DNA from: Morinoia aosen
Taxonomy: Eukaryota > Arthropoda > Malacostraca > Amphipoda > Talitridae
Assembly (NCBI GenBank): GCA_030386875.1
Contig: CM059570.1
Coordinates: forward strand, 27,538,192 to 27,602,191
Length of the DNA: 64,000 bases
Direction of reading: 5' to 3'
Shown: positions 42,201 to 52,513 of the stretch, in pieces
Layout of the letters: every line of letters begins with the position of its first letter
How positions within the stretch are numbered: the first letter of the stretch is position 1
Position numbers and translations under genes: made by a program
The notes under the pieces: generated by a model
Database searches by the model: none
Told to the model about the DNA's origin: nothing
The model's input: the letters and a program-made list of their open reading frames with translations, nothing else

Positions 42201-43159
42201 ATTGTAGAAAACCAATTAACTTAAAAAAATAACTCAAAGTATAAAAACCGGGACTGGAACAAATGCAGGTCGAACGAATTCAATTCGAAGATCGAATTAT
42301 TACGAAAAAAGTTAACTCAGAAAAATCAAAAGGCAAAACTACCACGAGAAAATATTTATATGAGGAAAATTAGTGCAGACAAACGCAAATGTTGAAATTA
42401 ATCCGAGAAAAATTAACTCGAAAAAATCAAAATTAATCCGGAAAAAATCTATGCCGTCAAATGAAAACGTTAACAAAATGTAACTCAAATCATTTTCACG
42501 CAGGACAACTCGCTCCGGATGGAAAAAACACGGTCAAGAAATGAACACGGTCACAGCAGCGGATGTAAACAGGAGCTGTTGGTGCTGTGTTCAAGTGAAC
42601 ATTGATTGTTTACACTGAATTGCCGATATTTCGCTGTTCACTGTGTGAGGAAAACAAAAATATTTTTCTGCACATTGAGAATCTACAACTGGATATATGA
42701 ATATTATATTCAAAATGTTGTTTTTTTTAAATGTTTCAACGCAAAGATCTTTGGTAGGCAAACACGCACAATACCCATGGCAATGGCAAGGTAGACAGGG
42801 AATTGTATAAAAATCTATATTCACGTGAAAAAGAACACATCGACCAAAAGAAATTATGTAATCGATATAAAACTTATTTATCACAATAAATTTATTTTTT
42901 TTTACAAACAAAAATTTTTTTAGGGTATTTCATTTAGAAGAAAATTATTTAACCGCCACAAAATCTATTCTCCACATAAATAATTTCTATAAATTATTTA
43001 ACCAACTCAAAATATACCACTCAGAGTAATTTATTTTTCTGTCTGAAAATTATTTAATGAACACCAAATGAATTTTTTCAGGGTAATTCATTTTCAGGAT
43101 GTTGTTTAACCGACACAAAATCTTTTTATCAGGGTAATTTTAGGCGAACAAGGACGGCC
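42201..43159. other. AT-rich region with diverged ~75-bp repeats at its right end
   Basis: No gene is supported. At 42910-43140 three diverged copies of a unit with GGGTAATTCATTTTCAG-like and ATTATTTAACCGACACAAAATC-like parts can be made out. Small open frames at 42591-42911 lack any recognisable feature. Confidence 0.6.
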
Positions 43160-43335
43160 TTGTACGAGTGGGGGGGAACAGGGGGGCTGGTAGATGGGGG
43201 GGGGGAGGGAGAGGGGGGGGGAGGGCGCCAGTGGGGAAGCGTGATCGGAATAATTATTTAGTGATGAAAATGAGAAGACAACGGCCCCTTCATGGCGGGG
43301 ATGTGGGGGTGGGGGGGGGGGTGTTAGGTGTCTGG
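43160..43335. repeat. G-run-rich segment (possible G-quadruplex DNA)
   Basis: Several runs of 6 to 12 G on the plus strand (near 43170, 43184, 43198, 43214, 43310) in a purine-rich context. Four or more G-tracts within short distance meet the usual sequence rule for G-quadruplexes. No gene. Confidence 0.75.
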
Positions 43336-43394
43336 GGAGGGGTTGTGCTGTATTTATGGTATATTTGTTCTATTATATGTATCATTATATCATT

Positions 43395-43462
43395 ATATGC
43401 AATATATATATCTATATGTATATATATATATATATAATATATATATATATATAATATATAAA
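43395..43462. repeat. (TA)n microsatellite
   Basis: An interrupted TA dinucleotide tract. Confidence 0.9.
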
Positions 43463-43683
43463 TTGTACATATAAAATATCTATACATAAAACATATATAG
43501 ATTTTATATAGGAATATATATCGTATTCACAGAATTGGCTATGTTACTCTGTTACTCTAAATATTTCACTAAATTCCTGCGAGCCCAATATTTACGTACA
43601 ATATTCATGAGATATTTGGCGAGCCTGACATACAAGCATCCTGTAATTAATATATACCATTCATACTTGATTGATACAATATA

Positions 43684-43869
43684 CAATATGTCCCACAAAA
43701 ACCCGAACAGAATATTTTTTCCCCGTATCAGTAATACCATCATAAGAATACCATAAGTATTTAATTTCTAGCAAATTTCCCTTTAAAATTAACCTATAGA
43801 TAAGGATTAAGATTGTATTACTTATACAGGAAAATAAAAACTCGGTTCAGTTTTTTGTGGGACATACTG
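43684..43869. mobile_element. 186-bp Tc1-like MITE flanked by TA
   Basis: The left end reads CAATATGTCCCACAAAAACC and the right end, on the minus strand, reads CAGTATGTCCCACAAAAAAC. The inverted match continues for about 58 bp, including CCGTATCAGTAATAC against CCTGTATAAGTAATAC. TA dinucleotides sit immediately outside both ends (43682-43683 and 43870-43871), which is the target duplication of the Tc1/mariner superfamily. The element is too short for a transposase, so it is non-autonomous. A second, partial CATACTGTATCCCAC string follows at 43873-43887. Confidence 0.85.
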
Positions 43870-44131
43870 TATACATACTGTATCCCACCTCATGCATCCA
43901 CCATACTGAAGCAATGGGTCTTTTCAGTCAATATTCTAAACTGCTTATGACTTCGTTTCTTTCAGCCCTTTCAGACCGCATGAATGAGCCCCTTAGTCAT
44001 AAACTGAAACCTTGTAATTAAAAAACTTGCGAAGTGAAACAGTAAAAAATATAAGAAAGAACCCGCAACTGGCAGCAGCTTGTTGCTACGAGTTCTTCTT
44101 TCAAAGATATGGAGCCTTCGCTGTGAACTGA

Positions 44132-44460
44132 ACAGGTGAGCTGAACTTCGCAGGTGTACTTGTACAGGTGTAGTTGTACATAAGTGCTTGTACAGGTGTG
44201 CTTGTACAGGTGTAGTCACTTGTGCTGGTGTACTTGTACAGGTGTATTTGTGCAGGTGTATTTGTACAGGTGTGCTTGTACAGGTGTAGTTACTTGTGCT
44301 GGTGTACTTGTACAGGTGTATTTGTGCCAGTGTACTTGTACAGGTGTAGTTACTGTACATGTGTACTTGCGCAGGTGTGCTTGTGCAGGTGTACTTGTAC
44401 AGGTATACTGGTACAAGTGCACTTGTACAGGAGCACTTGTACAGGTGTACTTGTACAAGC
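44132..44460. repeat. 14-bp minisatellite (AGGTGTACTTGTAC)n
   Basis: About 22 units of AGGTGTACTTGTAC with variants (TAGT, TATT, TGCT; AGGTGTAGTCACTTGTGCT every fifth unit or so), which gives a loose higher-order unit of about 70 bp. It has open frames on both strands because stops are absent; no gene is implied. Confidence 0.93.
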
Positions 44461-44979
44461 ATGGTGACATCATGTCCTACGGATAGCGCCAGGATATCCC
44501 AATATTTCTTAAGTATACCCGGGATATCCTTGGAATATCCATGAAATTCACCATGGAAATCCTTATTAGTCAGAGACATGTCTGTATTATGTCTTTATCA
44601 TGTCAGCTTCATTTCTGTGTTATGTCTTTATCATGTCTGCTTCATTTCAACATCATGTCTGCTTCATGTTTCTTATGATTAACATTTAAAAATTATCATT
44701 GAAACCATTAAATATTCACGTAAACGATTATTATTTAGCTATCCTAAATAACTACGATAAGTTGTCAGATGGCTCTCAGGAATTTCATAGGAATTAAAAT
44801 AATTCAATTTTCGAATCCATTTACAAAAATAAGTAGTCGACATATAATATTCCCCCATAATTTATTGTGTGCTCACGAGTTATATAGAATTCCGACAACG
44901 CACCAACGAATGGCATTAATTAATATTTCAGCGTAAGCTGCACAGGTCGACTTGTGCAAATTTCAGCAAAATGAAGTAA
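44461..44979. other. Spacer with short CATGTCTGCTTCATTTC repeats
   Basis: About 520 bp without a gene. Near 44577-44670 four variants of a CATGTCTGCTTCATTTC/TTATGTCTTTAT motif follow one another; the rest is AT-rich unique DNA. Confidence 0.6.
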
Positions 44980-45639
44980 TCATCCACCAATCAGGGTGCT
45001 TCAATATTTGACCCCCAAATCCTAACAACCAATCAGTGAGCATTATTATTCGACCCAATCAGTCAACAACCAATCAGTGAGCTCTAATTTTCGACCCTCA
45101 CAGATATAGATCAATCAGAGAACTTTAATACGACTATCCACTAGTCAAAAGGCTTTAATATTCGTGCTCCCTCAATTGCCCTGAATCAGATAACTTTGGT
45201 ATTCGATCCCAAAAACTATTCACAAATAAGTATGCCCTAATATCAGACCTCTGGATTATCCAACTGTCAATATGCTTTAGTTTTAAGCCCAAATAACCTT
45301 GTACCAATTAACTGGCTTTAATATTCCGCACGAATAAACACCAACTAATCAGTTGATTTATACTGTCAGCACCAATAATCATCCACCAATCAACTGGCCT
45401 CAACAATCAGCTAAAAGCCACCCATTAATCAGTTGGCTTCAATAATAGTAGTTAATAACTATCAACTGATCAACTGGCTTCAAAAATCGACCAAGAAAAC
45501 CATCCACCTATCAACTGGTTTCAAAATTTAGCACCAAATTAATTCACCAATTAACTGGCTTCAATTTTCAGCCCCAATGGCCGTCCACCAATCAACTAGC
45601 TTCATTGGACAGCTTCAATCAACCCTAATGACCATACAC
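44980..45639. repeat. Diverged CCAATCA-bearing units, left edge of the 40-bp array
   Basis: Old copies of the neighbouring unit. The segments CCACCAATCA, GGCTTCAATATTC and GCCCCAATAACC recur at about 45-60-bp spacing with many substitutions. The string CAATCA is the best conserved part. Confidence 0.8.
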
Positions 45640-48600
45640 CAACCAACTACTTGAAAATTCTGCCCCAATAACCATCCACCAATCAACTACTTCAAAATTC
45701 TGCCCCAATAACCATCCTCCAATCAACTACTTCAAAATTCCACCCCAATAACCATCCTCCAATCAACTACTTCAAAATTCTGCCCCAATAACCATCCTCC
45801 AATCAACTACTTCAAAATTCAGCCCCAATAACCATCCTCCAATCAAATGGCTTCAAAATTCAGCCCCAATAACCATCCTCCAATCAAATGGCTTCAAAAT
45901 TCAGCCCCAATAACCATCCTCCAATCAACTACTTCAAAATTCCACCCCAATAACCATCCTCCAATCAATTACTTCAAAATTCCACCCCAATAACCATCCT
46001 CCAATCAACTACTTCAAAATTCCACCCCAATAACCATCCTCCAATCAACTACTTCAAAATTCCACCCCAATAACCATCCTCCAATCAACTACTTCAAAAT
46101 TCCACCCCAATAACCATCCTCCAATCAACTACTTCAAAATTCTGCCCCAATAACCATCCTCCAATCAACTACTTCAAAATTCCCCCCCAATAACCATCCT
46201 CCAATCAACTACTTCAAAATTCCACCCCAATAACCATCCTCCAATCAACTACTTCAAAATTCCACCCCAATAACCATCCTCCAATCAACTACTTCAAAAT
46301 TCCACCCCAATAACCATCCTCCAATCAACTAATTCAAAATTCCACCCCAATAACCATCCTCCAATCAACTACTTCAAAATTCCACCCCAATAACCATCCT
46401 CCAATCAACTACTTCAAAATTCCACCCCAATAACCATCCTCCAATCAACTACTTCAAAATTCCACCCCAATAACCATCCTCCAATCAACTACTTCAAAAT
46501 TCTGCCCCAATAACCATCCTCCAATCAACTACTTCAAAATTCCACCCCAATAACCATCCTCCAATCAACTACTTCAAAATTCCACCCCAATAACCATCCT
46601 CCAATCAACTACTTCAAAATTCCACCCCAATAACCATCCTCCAATCAACTACTTCAAAATTCCACCCCAATAACCATCCTCCAATCAACTACTTCAAAAT
46701 TCAGCCCCAATAACCATCCTCCAATCAACTACTTCAAAATTCCACCCCAATAACCATCCTCCAATCAACTACTTCAAAATTCCACCCCAATAACCATCCT
46801 CCAATCAACTACTTCAAAATTTCACCCCAATGACCATCCTCCAATCAACTACTTCAAAATTCCACCCCAATATCTCTCACACAACAATTATAAAAGAATA
46901 AGTAAAAGAAAAAATAAATAACAAAAAAAAATAAAATCAAATTACCCAATAACCATCCTCCAATCAACTACTTCAAAATTCCACCCCAATAACCATCCTC
47001 CAATCAACTACTTCAAAATTCTGCCCCAATAACCATCCTCCAATCAACTACTTCAAAATTCCACCCCAATAACCATCCTCCAATCAACTACTTCAAAATT
47101 CCACCCCAATAACCATCCTCCAATCAACTACTTCAAAATTCCACCCCAATAACCATCCTCCAATCAACTACTTCAAAATTCCACCCCAATAACCATCCTC
47201 CAATCAATTACTTCAAAATTCAGCCCCAATAACCATCCTCCAATCAACTACTTCAAAATTCCACCCCAATAACCATCCACCAATCAACTACTTCAAAATT
47301 CCACCCCAATAACCATCCTCCAATCAACTACTTCAAAATTCCACCCCAATAACCATCCTCTAATCAACTACTTCAAAATTCCACCCCAATAACCATCCTC
47401 CAATCAACTACTTCAAAATTCCACCCCAATAACCATCCTCCAATCAACTACTTCAAAATTCCACCCCAATAACCATCCTCCAATCAACTACTTCAAAATT
47501 CCACCCCAATAACCATCCTCCAATCAACTACTTCAAAATTCCACCCCAATAACCATCCACCAATCAACTACTTCAAAATTCCACCCCAATAACCATCCTC
47601 CAATCAACTACTTCAAAATTCCACCCCAATAACCATCCTCCAATCAACTACTTCAAAATTCCACCCCAATAACCATCCTCCAATCAACTACTTCAAAATT
47701 CAGCCCCAATAACCATCCTCCAATCAACTACTTCAAAATTCAGCCCCAATAACCATCCACCAATCAACTACTTCAAAATTCAGCCCCAATAACCATCCTT
47801 CAATCAAATGGCTTCAAAATTCAGCCCCAATAACCATCCACCAATCAACTACTTCAAAATTCAGCCCCAATAACCATCCTCCAATCAAATGGCTTCAAAA
47901 TTCAGCCCCAATAACCATCCTTCAATCAACTACTTCAAAATTCAGCCCCAATAACCATCCACCAATCAACTACTTCAAAATTCAGCCCCAATAACCATCC
48001 TTCAATCAAATGGCTTCAAAATTCAGCCCCAATAACCATCCTTCAATCAACTACTTCAAAATTCAGCCCCAATAACCATCCACCAATCAACTACTTCAAA
48101 ATTCAGCCCCAATAACCATCCTCCAATCAAATGGCTTCAAAATTCAGCCCCAATAACCATCCTTCAATCAACTACTTCAAAATTCAGCCCCAATAACCAT
48201 CCACCAATCAACTACTTCAAAATTCAGCCCCAATAACCATCCTTCAATCAAATGGCTTCAAAATTCAGCCCCAATAACCATCCACCAATCAACTACTTCA
48301 AAATTCAGCCCCAATAACCATCCTCCAATCAACTACTTCAAAATTCAGCCCCAATAACCATCCTCCAATCAAATGGCTTCAAAATTCAGCCCCAATAACC
48401 ATCCTCCAATCAACTACTTCAAAATTCAGCCCCAATAACCATCCTCCAATCAAATGGCTTCAAAATTCAGCCCCAATAACCATCCTCCAATCAAATGGCT
48501 TCAAAATTCAGCCCCAATAACCATCCACCAATCAACTACTTCAAAATTCAGCCCCAATAACCATCCTCCAATCAACTACTTCAAAATTCAGCCCCAATAA

Positions 48601-48737
48601 CCATCCTCCAATCAAATGGCTTCAAAATTCAGCCCCAATAACCATCCTCCAATCAAATGGCTTCAAAATTCAGCCCCAATAACCATCCTCCAATCAAATG
48701 GCTTCAAAATTCAGCCCCAATAACCACGCACCAATAA
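45640..48737. repeat. 40/41-bp CCAAT-rich minisatellite, about 75 units
   Basis: Units read CAATCAACTACTTCAAAATT followed by CCACCCCAATAACCATCCTC (40 bp). A 41-bp type with AATCAAATGGCTTCAAAATT and CAGCCCC occurs at the left edge (45840-45910) and in the right third (47800-48720). The centre (about 45920-47690) is almost pure CTACTTC/CCACCCC type. Each unit carries two CCAAT pentamers, CCAATCA and CCCAATA. A 72-bp foreign segment interrupts it at 46873-46944. The plus strand is C-rich and nearly free of G in the homogenised core. Confidence 0.97.
46873..46944. other. 72-bp A-rich insertion inside the 40-bp array
   Basis: Between two copies of CCCAATA (46866-46872 and 46945-46951) lies sequence unrelated to the array, starting TCTCTCACACAACAATTATA and ending in an A-rich run. 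The flanking 7-bp direct repeat could be a target duplication, or simply the array sequence at both sides of the joint. Confidence 0.75.
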
Positions 48738-48976
48738 GAAAGCGTAGAGGCGCCTCACAAATACGCGGGCGGCGAAGTAAAGCTGAAGCTAAAGCTGACT
48801 TTGACGGTACGAGCTGCGCGCCGCAGAAATGCACGCGTTATCAGTGAAGCGTTATCAGCTGCGCTCAACTGTTGTGAGTCAAGTTCCGGCGAAAACGGGG
48901 GCGTCACGTGAGGGGGGGGAGGTGTTTGTCGGATTAACCGTAACGAACGAACTGGGGTGAACACTTCTACTGACTG
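48738..48976. other. GC-rich unique island
   Basis: About 240 bp with many CpGs, GCGCGC-like strings and a run of eight G near 48915. It follows the 40-bp array and precedes 87-bp repeats; AGTAAAGCTGAAGCTAAAGC near 48776 resembles the start of those repeats. No ORF convincing as a gene. Confidence 0.5.
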
Positions 48977-49325
48977 CGGCACGTAAAGCTGAAGTTAAAT
49001 GTTTAATTCAAATGTAAAGTCCTTTGTAGTTAGTAATGTTGAAAATACCAAACATTTCAACTGCGGGAGGTAAAACTGAGGTTAAATTTCTAATTCAAAT
49101 TTAGAGTCCATTGTAGAAAGAAATGTTGGAAATAACCAATACTTTGACTGCGGCAGGTAAAGCTGAAGTTTCATGTTTTATTTAAATTTAAAGTCCTTTG
49201 TAGTAAGCAATGTTAAAAATACCAAACACCTTAACTGACTACGGCAGGGAAAATAAGTTTAATGTTTAATTCATGTTTAAAGTCCATTGTAATGAGCTAT
49301 GTTGGAAATAGAATTCAACAGGATA
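48977..49325. repeat. 87-bp degenerate tandem repeat, 4 copies
   Basis: Four diverged copies, each starting GGCAGGTAAAGCTGAAGTT-like, then TTTAATTCAAATTTAAAGTC and GTTGAAAATACCAAACATTT, and ending in a GACTGC motif. Two further isolated copies lie at about 49795-49880 and 50515-50600. Confidence 0.85.
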
Positions 49326-49400
49326 ATGTAAACATTTAGTTTGGATTTATTAAGTTTGTGACTACTAATGTATAAGTATTATGGAACGAAAAGAAGGACT

Positions 49401-49628
49401 GGAGTAAAAACGAACATTAAATTTATTGCAAATATTTCGAAATTATTATTGTAATTCCATCATCATTGCTGAAACATGAGAAAAATAAAATTTTCCTAAG
49501 ATCTTAATAAAAAACATCCAAGATCTTCAAATCTTAAAAAAAAATCTTTTTTCTTCTTTTCAATTCTGATGATTGAATTTTAATAATTCAGAAACGCATA
49601 CAATAATCGTAATGTTCGTTTTTACTCC
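49401..49628. mobile_element. Possible MITE: 228-bp segment with long inverted ends
   Basis: The left end GGAGTAAAAACGAACATTA is the exact reverse complement of the right end. With mismatches and gaps the inverted match continues for about 60 bp (TATTG, AATTATT, ATCATCA blocks). No clear target duplication is visible at either side and no ORF is present. It interrupts a series of 87-bp repeat copies, which fits an insertion. Confidence 0.6.
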
Positions 49629-50764
49629 GTTTTTTTATTTATTCTACGAGTAAGATTCTCTGCAAATCGCCCTATTATAAGTATCACATTTTTAAGAACT
49701 GAATTTGTGACCACCGGTTGGTCAGCATCACACGGAAAGCTCTCCCAGTGAGCAAACACGGGTAACGTCGCATGTCAGTCAACCCTTAACATTTTGACTG
49801 CGGCAACTAAATATACAGTTCAACACCAAACTCAAATTTTAAGTCAATTGTAGTAAACTATTTTTAAAACACCAAACATGAACTGCTTTTTACTCATAAA
49901 TGACATGTTTCTTGACGCCGCTCATCTTTCTTCTGACTCATAAATGACATGTTTCTTGACGCCGCTCATGTCTCTTTCAATTCATAAATGACATGTATCT
50001 TTCGACTCATAAGTGACATGTTTTTTTAACTCATCCGTCACCGCAATGGATGAGTGAAGTGCGATGCTCTCAAGGAGAACTTCGGCAAGATAGCTGCTTC
50101 CGGTCCGCGATAAGCTCTTCTTAAAACGAAACGTTTTCGAAATTGTGATGCCAGTGGAAGAAAGGGTTCTTTCCAAACAAGCGTTAACAGTAGATTAGAT
50201 TAGATTGTGAGTTAGTTTCAACCTTCCTTGCCACGGTAAAAGTTTTTCAAAAAGAGGAAGGATGAAGGCAATAATTAGAATGGAGTTTAGAGAACGCGGA
50301 ATCTACGCACATGGTGTTGTGTTCCCACACAAAATACAGTAAGTTCGGATGGAAGGTTATAGGAAAAAGATAAAAGTTGGAGAAGAACTCAGAGGGATTG
50401 AAAAACTGAACAGCAATGAACTGGAAACCGTAAAAAGGCAAAAATATTCCATTTCAATAAAAAGAAGGCCTACCTAATCTTTAGAACGAGAATCGTTTAA
50501 CACGCTTCCTGCGATGGGTTATACAGAAGTTCAATATTCAATTCAAATTTAAAGTCAATTATAGAAACCAATTTTGAAAATGACGAACATTTACTGAGGC
50601 ACCCTTTCATTTAGCATTCATTAAATATTCATAAAAATTGAATTAGTGACTGCAGGTCGGTGAGCAGTAATATCAAAATCCCATCAGTGACCACCGGTGG
50701 GTCTTTTCGCAGGAAATGTGTTAATAGTAGCAGTACTCAAAGTAGTAGTGGAAGGAAATCACAA
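49629..50764. other. Spacer with isolated repeat copies
   Basis: This interval has no gene. It holds a short tandem repeat around 49886-50025 (ACTCATAAATGACATGTTTC with TTGACGCCGCTCAT), stray copies of the 87-bp unit (49795-49880, 50515-50600), a dispersed fragment at 50212-50300, and two similar strings GTGACCACCGGTTGGTCAGC (49707) and GTGACCACCGGTGGGTCTTT (50688). Confidence 0.65.
50212..50300. repeat. Dispersed repeat fragment, second copy
   Basis: Matches 28936-29022 with shared blocks GAGGAAGGATGAAGGCA and GGAGTT..GA..ACGC. Family unknown. Confidence 0.6.
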
Positions 50765-51095
50765 GCTTTCTTATATGTTTAACGTATTAGTTAAATTATA
50801 TATGTTACTATATTATTAAATAATAAAGTTACCGTTACTGAATTCGCTAAATAAGATATATGTTACTATATTATTAAATAATATACGTTACTATATTAGG
50901 AAAGTAATATACGTTACTATATTAGTTAAATGATATATGTTACTATATTCCTTAAGTAATATATAATACAAGATTAACTAAATAATGTATGTAACTCTGT
51001 TCGTAAATAATATATGTTACTATATTATTCAATAATATATGTTACTCTATTAGGAAAATAATATACGTTACAGTATTCGTTAAATAATATATGTT
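50765..51095. repeat. AT-rich ~28-30-bp repeat
   Basis: Diverged copies of a unit like TTAAATAATATATGTTACTA followed by TATTA. The TATATGTTAC or TATACGTTAC core recurs about ten times. Confidence 0.85.
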
Positions 51096-51526
51096 ATTAT
51101 ACGGGATAAACCGTTGTCGGGTAATTGTTGTTTAAATCATGGATATATTTGCCGGTGGTGCCGTTGATGAATGTCATCTATGACCCATGCTGTCGGCGGA
51201 GCATGTTTTCTAAATTGTAATTTGTTTTTAATTTTTGCATATTATTTGTAAATACGGGATGATCATATTATCCCATTTTCAATACCGAAATAAAAATGAC
51301 ATTATTTTCTGACACAGCGGGAAAACGCGAAGAAGGGCAACTTATATTCCCGCTTTAATTATAACTCCATGTATTTGCCTATATACCTGCGTAATGAAAA
51401 AAATACTCAACACGTTCCCCGCGTTTTGGGCTATTCGGTAAATTGCTCCTGCACGTACCGGTATAAATGAATGGCATTTCATCTGTTTCGCGATCTTTTC
51501 AAAAAATAACTGTTATCATACGAGGT
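51096..51526. other. Unique spacer
   Basis: About 430 bp with no gene recognised; slightly GC-richer at 51105-51210. Confidence 0.6.
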
Positions 51527-52288
51527 CCAATGTGAAATTGCAATGTAAAATTGCAATGTAAAATTGCAATGTGAAATTGCAATGTGAAATTGCAATGTGA
51601 AATTGCAATGTGAAATTGCAATGTGAAATTCCAATGTGAAATTGCAATGTGAAATTGCAATGTGAAATTGCAATGTAAAATTGCAATGTGAAATTGCAAT
51701 GTGAAATTGCAATGTGAAATTGCAATGTGAAATTGCAATGTGAAATTTACATGTAAAATTGCAATGTAAAATTGCAATGTGAAATTGCAATGTGAAATTG
51801 CAATGTGAAATTGCAATGTGAAATTGCAATGTGAAATTACAATGTGAAATTGCAATGTGAAATTGCAATGTGAAATTGCAATGTGAAATTGCAATGTTAA
51901 ATTGCAATGTGAAATTGCAATGTAAAATTGCAATGTAAAATTGCAATGTGAAATTGCAATGTGAAATTGCAATGTGAAATTGCAATGTTAAATTGCAATG
52001 TGAAATTGCAATGGTAAATTGCAGTGTGAAATTGCAATGTAAAATTGCAATGTGAAATTGCAATGTAAAATTGCAATGTGAAATTGCAATGTGAAATTGC
52101 AATGTGAAATTGCAATGTTAAATTGCAATGTGAAATTGCAATGGTAAATTGCAGTGTGAAATTGCAATGTGAAATTGCAATGTTAAATTGCAATGTGAAA
52201 TTGCAATGTAAAATTGCAATGTGAAATTGCAATGTAAAATTGCAATGTGAAATTGCAATGTGAAATTGCAAAGTGAAATTGCAATTTT
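51527..52288. repeat. 13-bp minisatellite (GAAATTGCAATGT)n
   Basis: About 58 units of GAAATTGCAATGT, with variants AAAATTGC, TTAAATTGC and ATGGTAAATTGCAGTG. A block containing ATGGTAAATTGCAGTGTGAA occurs twice, near 52011 and 52140, so part of the array was duplicated by about 129 bp. The minus strand is open in all frames; these reading frames are repeat artefacts. Confidence 0.96.
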
Positions 52289-52363
52289 AATTTCTAATTT
52301 CTTAGGAAAGATGCAAATATATTCGAGCGATGAAGTCGATTTTCCAACTCTGCTATACTCACA

Positions 52364-52513
52364 ACCTAACCAAATCAGCCTAACCAAACCAGCCTAACCA
52401 AACCAGCCTAACCAAACCAGCCTAACCAAACCAGCCTAACCAAACCAGCCTAACCAAACCAGCCTAACCAAACCAGCCTAACCAAACCAGCCTAACCAAA
52501 CAACCTACCAAAC
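52364..52513. repeat. 14-bp repeat (CAGCCTAACCAAAC)n
   Basis: About ten nearly perfect copies of CAGCCTAACCAAAC. The CCTAACC part recalls the arthropod telomere motif (CCTAA), but the spacing is different. Confidence 0.93.

Noticed and set aside
42591-42911. 106-codon minus-strand open frame
   Set aside because: No recognisable domain, AT-rich codons and no flanking splice or gene structure.
51479-52387. Minus-strand frames of Phe-His-Ile-Ala-Ile-Ser-His-Cys repeats
   Set aside because: Overlapping frames from the 13-bp array; no start context, domain or selection sign.
52364-52513. Telomeric repeat array
   Set aside because: The CCTAA string occurs only inside a 14-bp unit; no uninterrupted TTAGG or CCTAA array is present.
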